Of a stretch of 60,398 nt of DNA, positions 1 to 7,991 are shown in pieces. The notes beneath the pieces were generated by a model. That model saw only the letters and a list, made by a program, of their open reading frames with translations, made no database searches and was not told where the DNA came from. The position numbers and the translations under genes are program-made. The number at the start of each line of letters is the position of its first letter. The stretch's first letter is position 1. This DNA comes from an uncultured Eubacterium sp. (GTDB lineage: Bacteria; Bacillota; Clostridia; Lachnospirales; Lachnospiraceae): contig CAUCXT010000016.1 of the NCBI GenBank assembly GCA_958446835.1, positions 1 to 60,398 on the forward strand, in the 5' to 3' direction.

Positions 1-76
1 ACCGCCGTGTACCGAACGGTACGCACGGTGGTGTGAGAGGTCGGGAAAATTTATTTAATTTTCCCTCCTACTCGAT
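1..76 (+). mobile_element. 3' end of a group II intron (domains V and VI)
   Basis: Bases 1-32 fold as a domain V hairpin: a 9-bp lower stem (ACCGCCGUG with CACGGUGGU), a 2-nt CG bulge on the 3' side, a 4-bp upper stem (UACC/GGUA) and a GAAC tetraloop. Bases 36-73 fold as domain VI: GAG/CUC and AGG/CCU helices with a single bulged A at 70 between them (branch point), then GGGAAAAUU/AAUUUUCCC. The RNA then ends in GAU at 74-76, a typical intron 3' boundary. The rest of the intron, including any reverse transcriptase, lies upstream of the window. The strand follows from the order V then VI. Confidence 0.82.
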
Positions 77-492
77 TAATATAAGGTGTATAATGCGGTT
101 ATGTTTAAACTAAAGGCATATAAATATTACACGAAATTGTATCAAAGAGGATATTGACATGCATGGTTTATTATGCTAATCTAAATCCAGAGCATATTTC
201 TTGAAATTCTATATTTTATGAGGTTTTACACCTCATAAGGTTCTATATTTCATATAACCGGTTTTACGGTGAATATTCAGAGGTCTATGCTTGAAATCCA
301 ATTAACTTAGCAGGGGACAACTGATATCGCCAGCCGATGTTATATGAATAGATAACATAAGCGATGTGAAATGCTTGTATAGTAAGAACAGGCGCAATGC
401 TTATACATTAAGCCAAGTGTAATGCTTATATATCAAGCGCAATCGGTTATGTGTATCAATGTCTCCTGCACCACAATTACAGGAGGTATTTA
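77..492. other. intergenic region with hairpin and short repeats
   Basis: This 416-base gap between the intron end and the Rpn gene holds no convincing gene. It carries a perfect 9-bp hairpin at 216-238 (TTATGAGGT/ACCTCATAA, loop TTTAC), not followed by a T-run, and three short direct repeats at 370-437 listed separately. Confidence 0.5.
370..437. repeat. three 17-bp imperfect direct repeats
   Basis: AATGCTTGTATAGTAAG (370-386), AATGCTTATACATTAAG (396-412) and AATGCTTATATATCAAG (421-437) recur every 25-26 bases. Each contains a CTTATA..AAG near-palindrome. They lie 55-120 bases upstream of the Rpn-family start codon. A protein-binding array or remnant of a longer repeat are both possible. 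Confidence 0.6.
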
Positions 493-1467
493 ATGAAGGA
501 TACTAATGAAATTAAGAGTGAAAATGCAGCAGTTGAAGAGAATGTATTGTATGCCAACCGCAGATACAAGGACACGATATTCAGAATGTTGTTTTCCGAC
601 AAGAGAAATCTGCTTGAGCTGTACAATGCGGTGTCGGGGAAGAATTACGATAACGCAGATGATTTGCAGATAGTGACATTAGAGAATGCGGTGTATATGG
701 GAATGAAGAATGACATTGCATTTCTGCTTAATACAGGAATATATCTGTATGAGCACCAGTCGACGGTCAATCCTAATATGCCGCTACGAGATTTGCTTTA
801 TATCACATCCGAGTACAGCAAGATGGTGGAGACGCAGTCGCTGTATTCATCGGCAATACAGAAGGTGCCTGCGCCGAATTTTATAGTGTTCTATAATGGA
901 CAGGATGAGTTTGCGGATAAGAGCGAATACAGGCTTTCGGAGGCATTTGAGCCGAAGGTTGATAATCCGGCGCTTGAGCTGAGGGTTACGGTGCTTAATA
1001 TTAACTACGGCAGAAATGCTGAGCTTATGAAGCATAGCCGCACGCTAAGGGAATATGCGCAGTATGTAGCGCTGGTGAGAAGGTATAAAACAGAGCTGGG
1101 TTCACTTGATGAGGCTGTCAACAGGGCGGTTGATGAGTGCATAAGAAATGATGTGCTGGCGGATTTCCTAAGAAAGAACCGTGCGGAGGTAGTGATGATG
1201 AGTATATTTGAGTATAATCAGGAAGAGGAAGAGCGGAAGCTTCGCGCGGCAGAGCGGCAGGCGGGGTATGACAGTGGAGTTGAGCAGGGAATAAAACAGG
1301 GCATACAGCAAGGAATAGAACGTGGAACAGCCGAAAATCTATGTAAGCTGGTGAGCAATTTTATGTCGCGAAGGAAGGTGACATTGGAGGAAGCGTGTGA
1401 TGCGCTTGGAATATCGGTGGATGATTATAACAAGGCAGAGAGATTGATACAGGAAGTGAAAGCTTGA
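493..1467 (+). CDS. Rpn-family PD-(D/E)XK nuclease / putative transposase
   Basis: This 324-aa protein belongs by motif to the Rpn (recombination-promoting nuclease) family of PD-(D/E)XK proteins, studied members of which promote RecA-independent recombination by cutting DNA. The N-terminal segment YKDTIFRMLFSDKRNLLEL (about residues 25-43) is the family hallmark. D74 in KNDIAF and E87-H-Q89 in YEHQS fit the metal-binding D...ExQ core. The C-terminus carries a glycine-spaced Q/G repeat (GIKQGIQQGIERG) also typical of these proteins. The start chosen is ATG 493, 6 bases after AGGAGG at 481-486; an upstream in-frame ATG at 451 lacks a ribosome site. The gene stands alone, between an intron end and a terminator, as expected for a mobile or selfish gene. 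DNA substrate is unknown. Confidence 0.85.
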   Translation: MKDTNEIKSENAAVEENVLYANRRYKDTIFRMLFSDKRNLLELYNAVSGKNYDNADDLQIVTLENAVYMGMKNDIAFLLNTGIYLYEHQSTVNPNMPLRDLLYITSEYSKMVETQSLYSSAIQKVPAPNFIVFYNGQDEFADKSEYRLSEAFEPKVDNPALELRVTVLNINYGRNAELMKHSRTLREYAQYVALVRRYKTELGSLDEAVNRAVDECIRNDVLADFLRKNRAEVVMMSIFEYNQEEEERKLRAAERQAGYDSGVEQGIKQGIQQGIERGTAENLCKLVSNFMSRRKVTLEEACDALGISVDDYNKAERLIQEVKA

Positions 1468-1532
1468 CCTAGTTAGTTTATTATAAGCTTATCCTTAGTA
1501 TACTGATATTAACGAAATAATAGCCATGCCAT

Positions 1533-1580
1533 ACAACCGCAGCAGATTCAATACCTTGATTCCGTTGCGGTTGTTTTTTT
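1533..1580 (+). terminator. rho-independent terminator of the Rpn gene
   Basis: ACAACCGCA (1533-1541) pairs with TGCGGTTGT (1566-1574), followed by a T-run to 1580. The T-run overlaps the stop codon of the convergent TetR gene. Confidence 0.75.
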
Positions 1581-2136
1581 ATACTGTCAACTGTTCCATC
1601 ACCAGATTATTGATAATTACAGACAATTCCTCGAACGGACATGGCTTCTCTTGCTTAATCCATTCTATGTACACTGAACTTACGCCGCTAAGGTAGAATT
1701 CAATTTTAAAATCCAGGATTTGCTTATCCTTGTCCGGAATATTCATGCCGTCTATGAGCTGCTTTTTGAATACCTTCTTAATCTTTTCTGCAAGAAAGTG
1801 ATAGTTGTGCACAGACACAAGACTTTCGCAGAATTCAGGGTTGCTTGAATAGATTTCGTTTATGAACTGTATAAAATAGTAAGGATTGAGTCCGTATTCT
1901 GCGATAATGCAGTTTTTTAAATAGGAATCTATGCTCACAACAAGTTCATTTTCCATCTCTGTTATGATGTCCTCTATACTGTCGTAATGAGTGTAGAAGG
2001 TCTTTCTGTTGATACCTGCGGTTTCGGAAATTTCCTTTATTGTTATTTTGTTTATAGGCTTCGTCGCAAGTATGCTAAAAAGTGCATCGCGGATAGCCTT
2101 TTTTGATTTGATAACTCTTACATCCTGTTCGTTCAT
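1579..2136 (-). CDS. TetR/AcrR-family transcriptional regulator
   Basis: The 185-aa protein has a TetR-type helix-turn-helix at about residues 12-60 (KKAIRDALFSIL...ITIKEISETAGINRKTFYTHY) and an all-helical C-terminal ligand/dimer domain. ATG 2136 is chosen because GGGAG lies 6 bases before it; an in-frame ATG five codons earlier is an alternative. It is divergent from the patatin-acyltransferase operon, with a palindrome at 2201-2228 and a consensus promoter at 2278-2306 between them. By analogy with FatR/FadR-type TetR proteins it probably represses itself and perhaps the lipid genes in response to an acyl ligand; the ligand is inference. Confidence 0.82.
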   Translation of the reverse strand: MNEQDVRVIKSKKAIRDALFSILATKPINKITIKEISETAGINRKTFYTHYDSIEDIITEMENELVVSIDSYLKNCIIAEYGLNPYYFIQFINEIYSSNPEFCESLVSVHNYHFLAEKIKKVFKKQLIDGMNIPDKDKQILDFKIEFYLSGVSSVYIEWIKQEKPCPFEELSVIINNLVMEQLTV

Positions 2137-2200
2137 GACAGCTCCCTTCATTGATTACATATATTTAGATAACTGCACATCTACTTACTTAATACATATA

Positions 2201-2228
2201 TGCCTGTACCCGGTACCAGTGCCGGGCA
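2201..2228. promoter_or_regulatory. 28-bp imperfect palindrome, probable TetR operator
   Basis: The sequence is centred on GGTACC (2212-2217) with outer arms CCCGGTAC/GTGCCGGG (2209-2216 and 2219-2226) and TGCC/GGCA ends. It lies 65-92 bases upstream of the TetR start and 50 bases upstream of the -35 of the divergent operon. It is the only strong dyad in the gap. Confidence 0.5.
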
Positions 2229-2277
2229 TAGCTGCCTACTTCCACACTTAAGTAACAAATGTGTAGGATTGTGTCCA

Positions 2278-2306
2278 TTGACCATTTGAGGTGATTTTAG
2301 TATAAT
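2278..2306 (+). promoter_or_regulatory. sigma-A type promoter of the phospholipase operon
   Basis: TTGACC (2278-2283), a 17-base spacer, then TATAAT (2301-2306). The patatin GTG start lies 75 bases downstream. Confidence 0.75.
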
Positions 2307-2380
2307 TATACTCGTATTTTTGGAAAAAGCAACAGATGTCCGTTAAAGTACGAATTAAGTAATGCTATGGAGGTGACGAT

Positions 2381-3223
2381 GTGAGTAAGATAGGACTTGT
2401 TTTAGAGGGCGGCTCATTCAGAGGAATATTTACCGCCGGTGTCCTTGACTCATTATTGGAGCATCATATTTCATTTCCTTATGTTATAGGAGTGTCTGCC
2501 GGTTCCGGCAATGCGGTTAATTTCATTGCAGGACAGGAGGGCAGGACTAAGAAGGTCATAACACATGAGAATGCGGACGCATACTATGGGCTTGGGACAC
2601 TCAGGAATAATGGGAAGGTTCTTGACCTTGACCAGATGCTTGCCTACGATAAGGAGCCGCTCAACTTTGACAGCTTTTTTGCTTCGAAGGTAGAGAGAGA
2701 ATTTGTTGCGGTGAACTGTGAGACGGGCAAGGCAGAGTACCTGACAGATGATGGAACTGCGGAGAGTATTTTACAGATATGTAAGGCTTCATGTTCCGTA
2801 CCGCTTATGTGTGCGCCGGTTAAGATTGGTGGCAAGGCATATCTTGACGGGAGCATTGTGGATTCGATTCCTTATGCGCGTGCGTTTGAGCGAGGCTGTG
2901 ACAAGGTGGTTGTTGTCCAGACAAGAAAGGCGGGGGAGGCTCCTACCGATTATTCAAAGATGAAGCTTCTTCTTAATGTATGCTATCATTCCACATATCC
3001 GAAGGTGGCTGAGGTTATGGTGGAGCGCCGCTACAATTATGACAAGCAGATGCGCCGTCTTGAGGAGTTAGAGCAGGATGGAAAGGCAATTATAATCCGT
3101 CCGGAGATTGGCAGCATAGGTCATTTTGAAAATGATGTTGAAAAAATCAATGATTTCTATAAGCATGGCTATGAGCTTATGGAAAAGAATATGGACAAGC
3201 TACAGGAATTTATCAAATCATGA
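2381..3223 (+). CDS. patatin-like phospholipase
   Basis: This 280-aa enzyme is a patatin-like acyl hydrolase, expected to release fatty acid from membrane lipid in the cytoplasm. All family signatures are visible: the glycine-rich oxyanion loop GGSFRG near residue 10, the nucleophile elbow GVSAGSGN with Ser39, and the dyad aspartate D156 in YLDGS. Length and the layout resemble bacterial YjjU-type proteins. The start is GTG 2381 with GGAGGTGAC immediately upstream. Its stop overlaps the acyltransferase ATG by 4 bases (ATGA), so the two are translationally coupled: a hydrolase and a re-acylating enzyme made together point to acyl-chain exchange on phospholipids (inference). Confidence 0.88.
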   Translation: MSKIGLVLEGGSFRGIFTAGVLDSLLEHHISFPYVIGVSAGSGNAVNFIAGQEGRTKKVITHENADAYYGLGTLRNNGKVLDLDQMLAYDKEPLNFDSFFASKVEREFVAVNCETGKAEYLTDDGTAESILQICKASCSVPLMCAPVKIGGKAYLDGSIVDSIPYARAFERGCDKVVVVQTRKAGEAPTDYSKMKLLLNVCYHSTYPKVAEVMVERRYNYDKQMRRLEELEQDGKAIIIRPEIGSIGHFENDVEKINDFYKHGYELMEKNMDKLQEFIKS

Positions 3224-3879
3224 AAAATTTTTTAGCAAAGGTTGGCGACAGATGTCTTGGAGCGATAATACATGCGGCGTTCTTTATATGGACAGGGATA
3301 ACACATGTGCTCTATCTGCCGAAGATTACATACGAGGATAAGGCGGTTAAGCAGAAGCTTAAAGAGCCTTGTATCCTCATAGCAAACCACACAAGTCACA
3401 ATGACGGTTCATTTATTCCACAGGTATTCTGGAGGAGCAAGATAAATGTGCTCGTCACGACAAAGTGGTATGACAAGAAAATGCTCCACACGTTTTTTAC
3501 ACATCTAAGGTACATTCCAATCAATCTCAAAGAGATGGATAACTCATGGATGGACAGAGCAGTGGAGGCAATAAAAAGAGGCGAGTCGGTGCTGATTTTT
3601 CCGGAGGGTAAGCTCTCCAAGGACGGAAAGCTGTCTGAGTTCCAGCCGGGCTTTCTCATGCTTGCACGACTCACGGATGCGCCTGTAATTCCACTTGCAA
3701 TATCCGGCGGATATAGGAAGTTTCACCGCCAGAGAGTTGTGGTGGGTTCAGTAAATACTTTTGATGTACACGCAAAAGGAAGACCTTCGGTGATACTTCG
3801 CGAAGGTGCGGCAAGCTGTCAGAGGCAGCTTGAAGATATGCTTTATATACCTGATAATACGGGTGAGGCACAGGCATAA
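3220..3879 (+). CDS. lysophospholipid acyltransferase (PlsC-like)
   Basis: The 219-aa protein shows the LPLAT/AGPAT signatures: the HX4D catalytic motif in NHTSHND and the acceptor-binding motif FPEGKLSKDG. It is expected to transfer an acyl chain to lysophosphatidic acid or another lysolipid at the inner membrane; a hydrophobic stretch (AIIHAAFFIWTGITHVLYL) near residues 12-30 suits membrane contact. It overlaps the patatin gene by 4 bases and is followed 119 bases later by the acyl carrier protein, with no strong terminator between. A second, distinct plsC-type gene lies at 32620-33351, so this copy may be dedicated to the neighbouring fatty-acid/polyketide operon rather than to housekeeping lipid synthesis. 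Confidence 0.85.
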   Translation: MKNFLAKVGDRCLGAIIHAAFFIWTGITHVLYLPKITYEDKAVKQKLKEPCILIANHTSHNDGSFIPQVFWRSKINVLVTTKWYDKKMLHTFFTHLRYIPINLKEMDNSWMDRAVEAIKRGESVLIFPEGKLSKDGKLSEFQPGFLMLARLTDAPVIPLAISGGYRKFHRQRVVVGSVNTFDVHAKGRPSVILREGAASCQRQLEDMLYIPDNTGEAQA

Positions 3880-3998
3880 TATTTGCCACAGTTTTTGCAA
3901 TACTTTTTAATAAAAGTCTTGCATGCATTGCCGTTTCGGAAAACTTCCGGGGCTGGCATTAAAATAATATTTTTATATAGAAGAAAAGGAGAATAACC

Positions 3999-4241
3999 AT
4001 GAACGAGCAGGAAATCAGAGAGAAAATTAAGGAGCTTCTTATTGACAGCCTTGGTATTGAGGCAGAGGTTTTAACAGATGATGTACCTCTTTTCGGAGAC
4101 GGAATCGGTCTTGACTCAATCGACTCACTTGAGATGATAGCAGCTATCGACAAGGAGTTCGGCGTATCAATGACAGGCGTTGGCAAGGAGCCATTCTACA
4201 ACGTAGCAAGCCTTGCAAAGTATGTAGCAGAGCATAAGTAA
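3999..4241 (+). CDS. acyl carrier protein of the KS/CLF operon
   Basis: The 80-aa protein is an acyl carrier protein; Ser40 in the motif GIGLDSIDSLEM would carry the 4'-phosphopantetheine arm. The motif reads LFGDGIGLDSIDSLE, which is closer to carrier proteins of aryl-polyene and type II polyketide clusters (GLGLDSxDxLE) than to the LGADSLD of housekeeping AcpP; this comparison is from memory. The start ATG 3999 follows AAGGAG. It heads the operon ACP, KS/CLF, KR, DH, AT, AccD, AccA, flavoprotein, thioesterase, so it is probably the carrier on which that operon builds its chain. No phosphopantetheinyl transferase is present in the window. Confidence 0.92.
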   Translation: MNEQEIREKIKELLIDSLGIEAEVLTDDVPLFGDGIGLDSIDSLEMIAAIDKEFGVSMTGVGKEPFYNVASLAKYVAEHK

Positions 4242-4380
4242 GAAGTAAAGAAATGTCTGTCAGGCGGTTATGTGACTGCCTGATGGACAGTTTTTGTCTA
4301 GCAGGAAATTTTTATTATATGTGTTAATGTCACATAAAGGGTCCTCCGGGAAGGATTCTTTTGATAATGGAGGTATGGAT

Positions 4381-6774
4381 ATGACAGAGAACAGAAATCG
4401 TTGTGTTATCACAGGTCTTGGAATGGTCTGTGCAATCGGAAACAGTGTCGATGAGACATGGAACAATGCTCTTAAGGGAGTATCCGGAATTAAGAATACG
4501 AAAACAGTTGATACCGAGGGCTGCTATGCAACACTTGCGGCTGAGGTGCATGACAATACATTGGACGAGTGTCCTCACGCAGATGAGATGGACAGAGTCT
4601 CCAAGCTCTGCGTCAAGGCGGCTAAGGAGGCTCTTACGGACGCTGCGTACACTATCACAGATGATGAGAAGAAGCGTGTCAGCGTAATTATGGGAAGCTG
4701 CGTAGGTGGTGTGAACAGCGTTGAGTCATACTACAGAAATGGTGAGAAGGCGGAGGATGTGACTAAGATGCCTATATCAGCCATAGCAAATGAGGTTGCC
4801 TATGTATACGGAGCAGACGGAATTGTCACGAATATTGCAAATGCATGTGCAGCAGGTACAATAAGCATTGCATACGCCTGTGATTTAATCAGGGCAGGAA
4901 AGTGCGATGTAGCTATAGCAGGCGGTGCAGATGCATTTGCTTCCGTTCCTTATGCAGGTTTCTTATCACTTCACGCACTTGCTGAGAACGGATGCTCGCC
5001 GTTCAACCACTGTGATGGTATCACACTTGGTGAGGGTTCAGGTGTACTCATCGTTGAGTCCTATGAGCACGCTGTGGCAAGAGGAGCGAAGATTTACTGT
5101 GAGGTACTTGGCTCAGGTGTAAGCTCAGATGCGCACCATATCACAGCACCTAGAGAGGACGGCGAGGGACAGATGAACGCTATCCGCTGGGGTATGAAGG
5201 CTTCAGGTGTTGATGAGAGCGAGATTGGCTACATAAACGCACATGGAACAGGAACTGCCAAGAATGATATGGCTGAGTTCCTTTCACTCCATACAATTTT
5301 TGATGAAAAGAACGACAATCTTAGTGTAAGCTCAACCAAGGCCATGGTTGGTCACTGCCTTGGTGCCGCAGGTTCAATCGAGGCTGTATTCTCCATAAAG
5401 GCTCTCACAGAGAACATGGTTCCACCTACAGTGGGATACTCAGATGAGGATATTGAGAATCTTAAGGAGAAGGCTGGAAAGATTGATTTCAGACCAAATG
5501 AGCCGAAGGAGAAGAAGCTTGACAAAGTTATGAGCAACTCTTTCGCATTCGGTGGAAACAATGCAAGTATTATTTTCAGCAAAAATGCCGGAAATGTAGA
5601 GCTTCCAAAGAAGGAGAAGGTATACATAACAGGACTTGGCGTGGTAGCTCCTTGCGGAAACGGAGTTGAGAATTACGTTGAGAAGTTCAACGCGGATGTA
5701 AAGCCGGAGAGCACCTCTGTTGCCTCCGCTGTAGGAAGCGCTGATTATGCGGCATGTGGACTTAAGATGGCATTCTACAGAAAGCTTGACAAGTTCAGCC
5801 AGTTACAGGCTGTATCGGGCATGAACGCTATACAGAACGCAGGACTTACAATAAATGATGACAATGCGAAGGATATCGGTATTGCAGTCGGAACAGCAGC
5901 AGGTCCTCTTGCAACTATATGTCATTTCCAGAAGGATCTGATTGAGGGAGGAAATATTGCCGGAAGCGCATTCAAGTTCCCTAACACGGTTTACAATGCG
6001 GCAGGCGGATACCTTTCAATCTGCTCAGGCATAAAGGGCTACAATGTGACTGTTACCAACGGTGCACAGTCCGGTCTTTCAAGCATTGCCTACGGCGTTG
6101 AGGTATTAAGACAGGGTAAGAACAAGGTTATGCTTGCGACAGGAACAGATGAGAACTGCGATACAATGACAGAGCTTTACGGTAAGCTTGGCAAGGTTGC
6201 AGCAGAGGTTGACGGCGCATACTCAGGCATGACAGGCTATGTTCTTGGCGATGGAAGTACAACACTTGTTCTTGAGACTGAGAGCAGCGTCAAGGAGAGA
6301 GACGTTAAGCCTTACGCAGAGGTTGCAGGCTATGGTATGTCACATGAGGCAGTCGCATTCGGTAAGCTTGACGGCTCCGAGGCAGCACTTGTCGAGGCAG
6401 TGAAGCTTGCAGCAGAGGACGCGGGAATGAAGCTTGATGAGATAGATGCGATTGTCGGCTTCGGAAATGGTGATGCTGCTACAGACAGCCTTGAGCTTGA
6501 CGCATACAAGAAGCTTTTCGGTGATAAGCTTGGTGAGCTTCCTGTATTTACAGTTAAGGATACAACAGGTGAGGGACGTGCAGCTTCCGCTTCACTTTCA
6601 GCAGCCCACGCAGCACTTATCCTCTCCGATAAGTATGAGGTTGCCGGAAGAGCCTACAAGCTTGATGGTGACAAGATGACTAAGACAACAGTTGACACCA
6701 AGGCACTCAAGAATGTACTTGTTACATCCTACGGTCTTGGCGGTTCATACTGTGCAGTGATTATAAGAAAATAA
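4381..6774 (+). CDS. fused ketosynthase and chain-length-factor-like protein (KS-CLF)
   Basis: The 797-aa protein holds two complete ketosynthase folds in tandem. Domain 1 (about residues 1-405) has the full condensing triad: C156 in NACAAG, H288 in NAHGTGT and H325 in GHCLGAAG, 132 and 37 residues apart as in FabF. Domain 2 (about 411-797, starting KEKVYITGLGVVAP) aligns through the same landmarks but has lost all three: A562 (NGAQSG) for Cys, F694 (VGFGNGD) for His and E731 (TGEGRA) for His, while K320/K726 before the last motif is kept. This is the pattern of a KS-alpha/chain-length-factor pair joined in one chain. Start ATG 4381 is 6 bases after GGAGGT; ATG 4375 is too close. Expected role: decarboxylative condensation of malonyl units on the upstream ACP, with domain 2 shaping chain length. 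Confidence 0.85.
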   Translation: MTENRNRCVITGLGMVCAIGNSVDETWNNALKGVSGIKNTKTVDTEGCYATLAAEVHDNTLDECPHADEMDRVSKLCVKAAKEALTDAAYTITDDEKKRVSVIMGSCVGGVNSVESYYRNGEKAEDVTKMPISAIANEVAYVYGADGIVTNIANACAAGTISIAYACDLIRAGKCDVAIAGGADAFASVPYAGFLSLHALAENGCSPFNHCDGITLGEGSGVLIVESYEHAVARGAKIYCEVLGSGVSSDAHHITAPREDGEGQMNAIRWGMKASGVDESEIGYINAHGTGTAKNDMAEFLSLHTIFDEKNDNLSVSSTKAMVGHCLGAAGSIEAVFSIKALTENMVPPTVGYSDEDIENLKEKAGKIDFRPNEPKEKKLDKVMSNSFAFGGNNASIIFSKNAGNVELPKKEKVYITGLGVVAPCGNGVENYVEKFNADVKPESTSVASAVGSADYAACGLKMAFYRKLDKFSQLQAVSGMNAIQNAGLTINDDNAKDIGIAVGTAAGPLATICHFQKDLIEGGNIAGSAFKFPNTVYNAAGGYLSICSGIKGYNVTVTNGAQSGLSSIAYGVEVLRQGKNKVMLATGTDENCDTMTELYGKLGKVAAEVDGAYSGMTGYVLGDGSTTLVLETESSVKERDVKPYAEVAGYGMSHEAVAFGKLDGSEAALVEAVKLAAEDAGMKLDEIDAIVGFGNGDAATDSLELDAYKKLFGDKLGELPVFTVKDTTGEGRAASASLSAAHAALILSDKYEVAGRAYKLDGDKMTKTTVDTKALKNVLVTSYGLGGSYCAVIIRK

Positions 6775-6795
6775 TAGATAAAAGAGGTGCGATAG

Positions 6796-7530
6796 ATGGG
6801 AAAGATAGCGGTTGTAACAGGAGCTTCTAAGGGAATCGGACGTGCATGCGCTCTCCGTCTTGCAAAGGATGGAATGACTGTGGTTGTAAACTACAGCCAT
6901 TCCGATGCGGAGGCAGCAAAGACTGTCGAGGAGATAAAGGCGGCAGGCGGCGATGCAGTGGCATACAAGGCGGATGTTTCAGACCTTAATCAGGTGAAGG
7001 ATATGTTCAAGTTCGTTTCGGACACCTACGGACGTGTAGATGTTCTGGTAAACAATGCCGGAATCGTGAGGGACGAGTATCTTTTAATGCTCACACAGGA
7101 GAATCTTGACAAGTGTCTTGACCTCAACATAAAGGGATATTTCTACTGCGCACAGCAGGCGGCGCTCAAGATGTTCAGCCAGAAATCCGGAGTGATTGTC
7201 AACATGTCATCCGTAAGCTCCAAGATGGCTCTTGCAGGACAGTCTGTGTACAGCGCGACAAAGGGTGCGGTAAATTCCATGACACAGACCATGGCTAAGG
7301 AGCTTGCAAGAAAGAAAATCCGTGTAAACGCAGTATGTCCTGGATTTGTCCAGACAGAGATGGTAGACCAGCTTCCTGAGGACAAGAAGAAGGAATATTT
7401 AAAGGAAGTCCCTCTTGGACGCTTTGCAGATGTCGATGAGGTGGCAGGACTTGTGTCCTTCTTATGCAGCGATGACGCAAGCTATATAACAGGACAGGCA
7501 ATCGTGTTAGATGGAGGACTCAGCTTATGA
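6796..7530 (+). CDS. fabG: 3-oxoacyl-ACP reductase (FabG-type KR)
   Basis: At 244 aa this matches FabG length. It has the NADPH-binding TGASKGIG loop, the NNAG motif, and the catalytic Y152xxxK156 in SVYSATKGA. It reduces 3-oxoacyl-ACP to 3-hydroxyacyl-ACP, the step after condensation. It follows the KS-CLF gene by 21 bases with its own RBS (AAAGAGGTG) and overlaps the dehydratase gene by 4 bases. The short-chain dehydrogenase family is broad, but its place between KS-CLF and the dehydratase makes ketoacyl-ACP the likely substrate. Confidence 0.9.
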   Translation: MGKIAVVTGASKGIGRACALRLAKDGMTVVVNYSHSDAEAAKTVEEIKAAGGDAVAYKADVSDLNQVKDMFKFVSDTYGRVDVLVNNAGIVRDEYLLMLTQENLDKCLDLNIKGYFYCAQQAALKMFSQKSGVIVNMSSVSSKMALAGQSVYSATKGAVNSMTQTMAKELARKKIRVNAVCPGFVQTEMVDQLPEDKKKEYLKEVPLGRFADVDEVAGLVSFLCSDDASYITGQAIVLDGGLSL

Positions 7531-7970
7531 TGAACATAATGGAAGTCAACAAGCGTCTCCGCCAGAGACCACCGTTCCAGATGATAGAGAAGGTTCTTGA
7601 GCTCACTCCGGGTGAGTCCGCGAGAGGAACCAAGAATGTATGTATAAATGAGCCGTACTTTATGGGACATTTCCCGGATGCCCCAATCATGCCGGGCGTG
7701 CTTATAATAGAGAGCTGCGCACAGCTCTGCTCACTTGTCATTGAGGATGACGGTGTGAATGACGATTTATTGTATGTGCTTTTAAAGGTGGACAACTTCA
7801 AGTTCGTGAAGCCTGTAATTCCGGGCGATGTGCTTGATATCACGGTAACTAAGACTAAGAGCGGCGGAACGCTGGCATACTTTGACGCCAAGGTCATGGT
7901 CGACGGAGAAATCAGAGCCAAAGGTTCAATGGTATTTACAGCAGTGCCTAAAGAAAATGTATATAAATAA
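7527..7970 (+). CDS. fabZ: 3-hydroxyacyl-ACP dehydratase (FabZ-type DH)
   Basis: This 147-aa single hotdog-fold protein has the FabZ signature PPFQMIEK near the N-terminus and GHFPDAPIMPGVLIIE, with catalytic H48 and E62. It would dehydrate 3-hydroxyacyl-ACP to trans-2-enoyl-ACP. The ATG overlaps the FabG stop (ATGA), showing coupling. Because the operon has no FabI/FabK/FabL enoyl reductase, the double bonds formed here would stay in the chain unless an enoyl reductase encoded elsewhere acts on this ACP. Confidence 0.9.
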   Translation: MMNIMEVNKRLRQRPPFQMIEKVLELTPGESARGTKNVCINEPYFMGHFPDAPIMPGVLIIESCAQLCSLVIEDDGVNDDLLYVLLKVDNFKFVKPVIPGDVLDITVTKTKSGGTLAYFDAKVMVDGEIRAKGSMVFTAVPKENVYK

Positions 7971-7991
7971 TACAGGGTTGGAGGATGCAAT

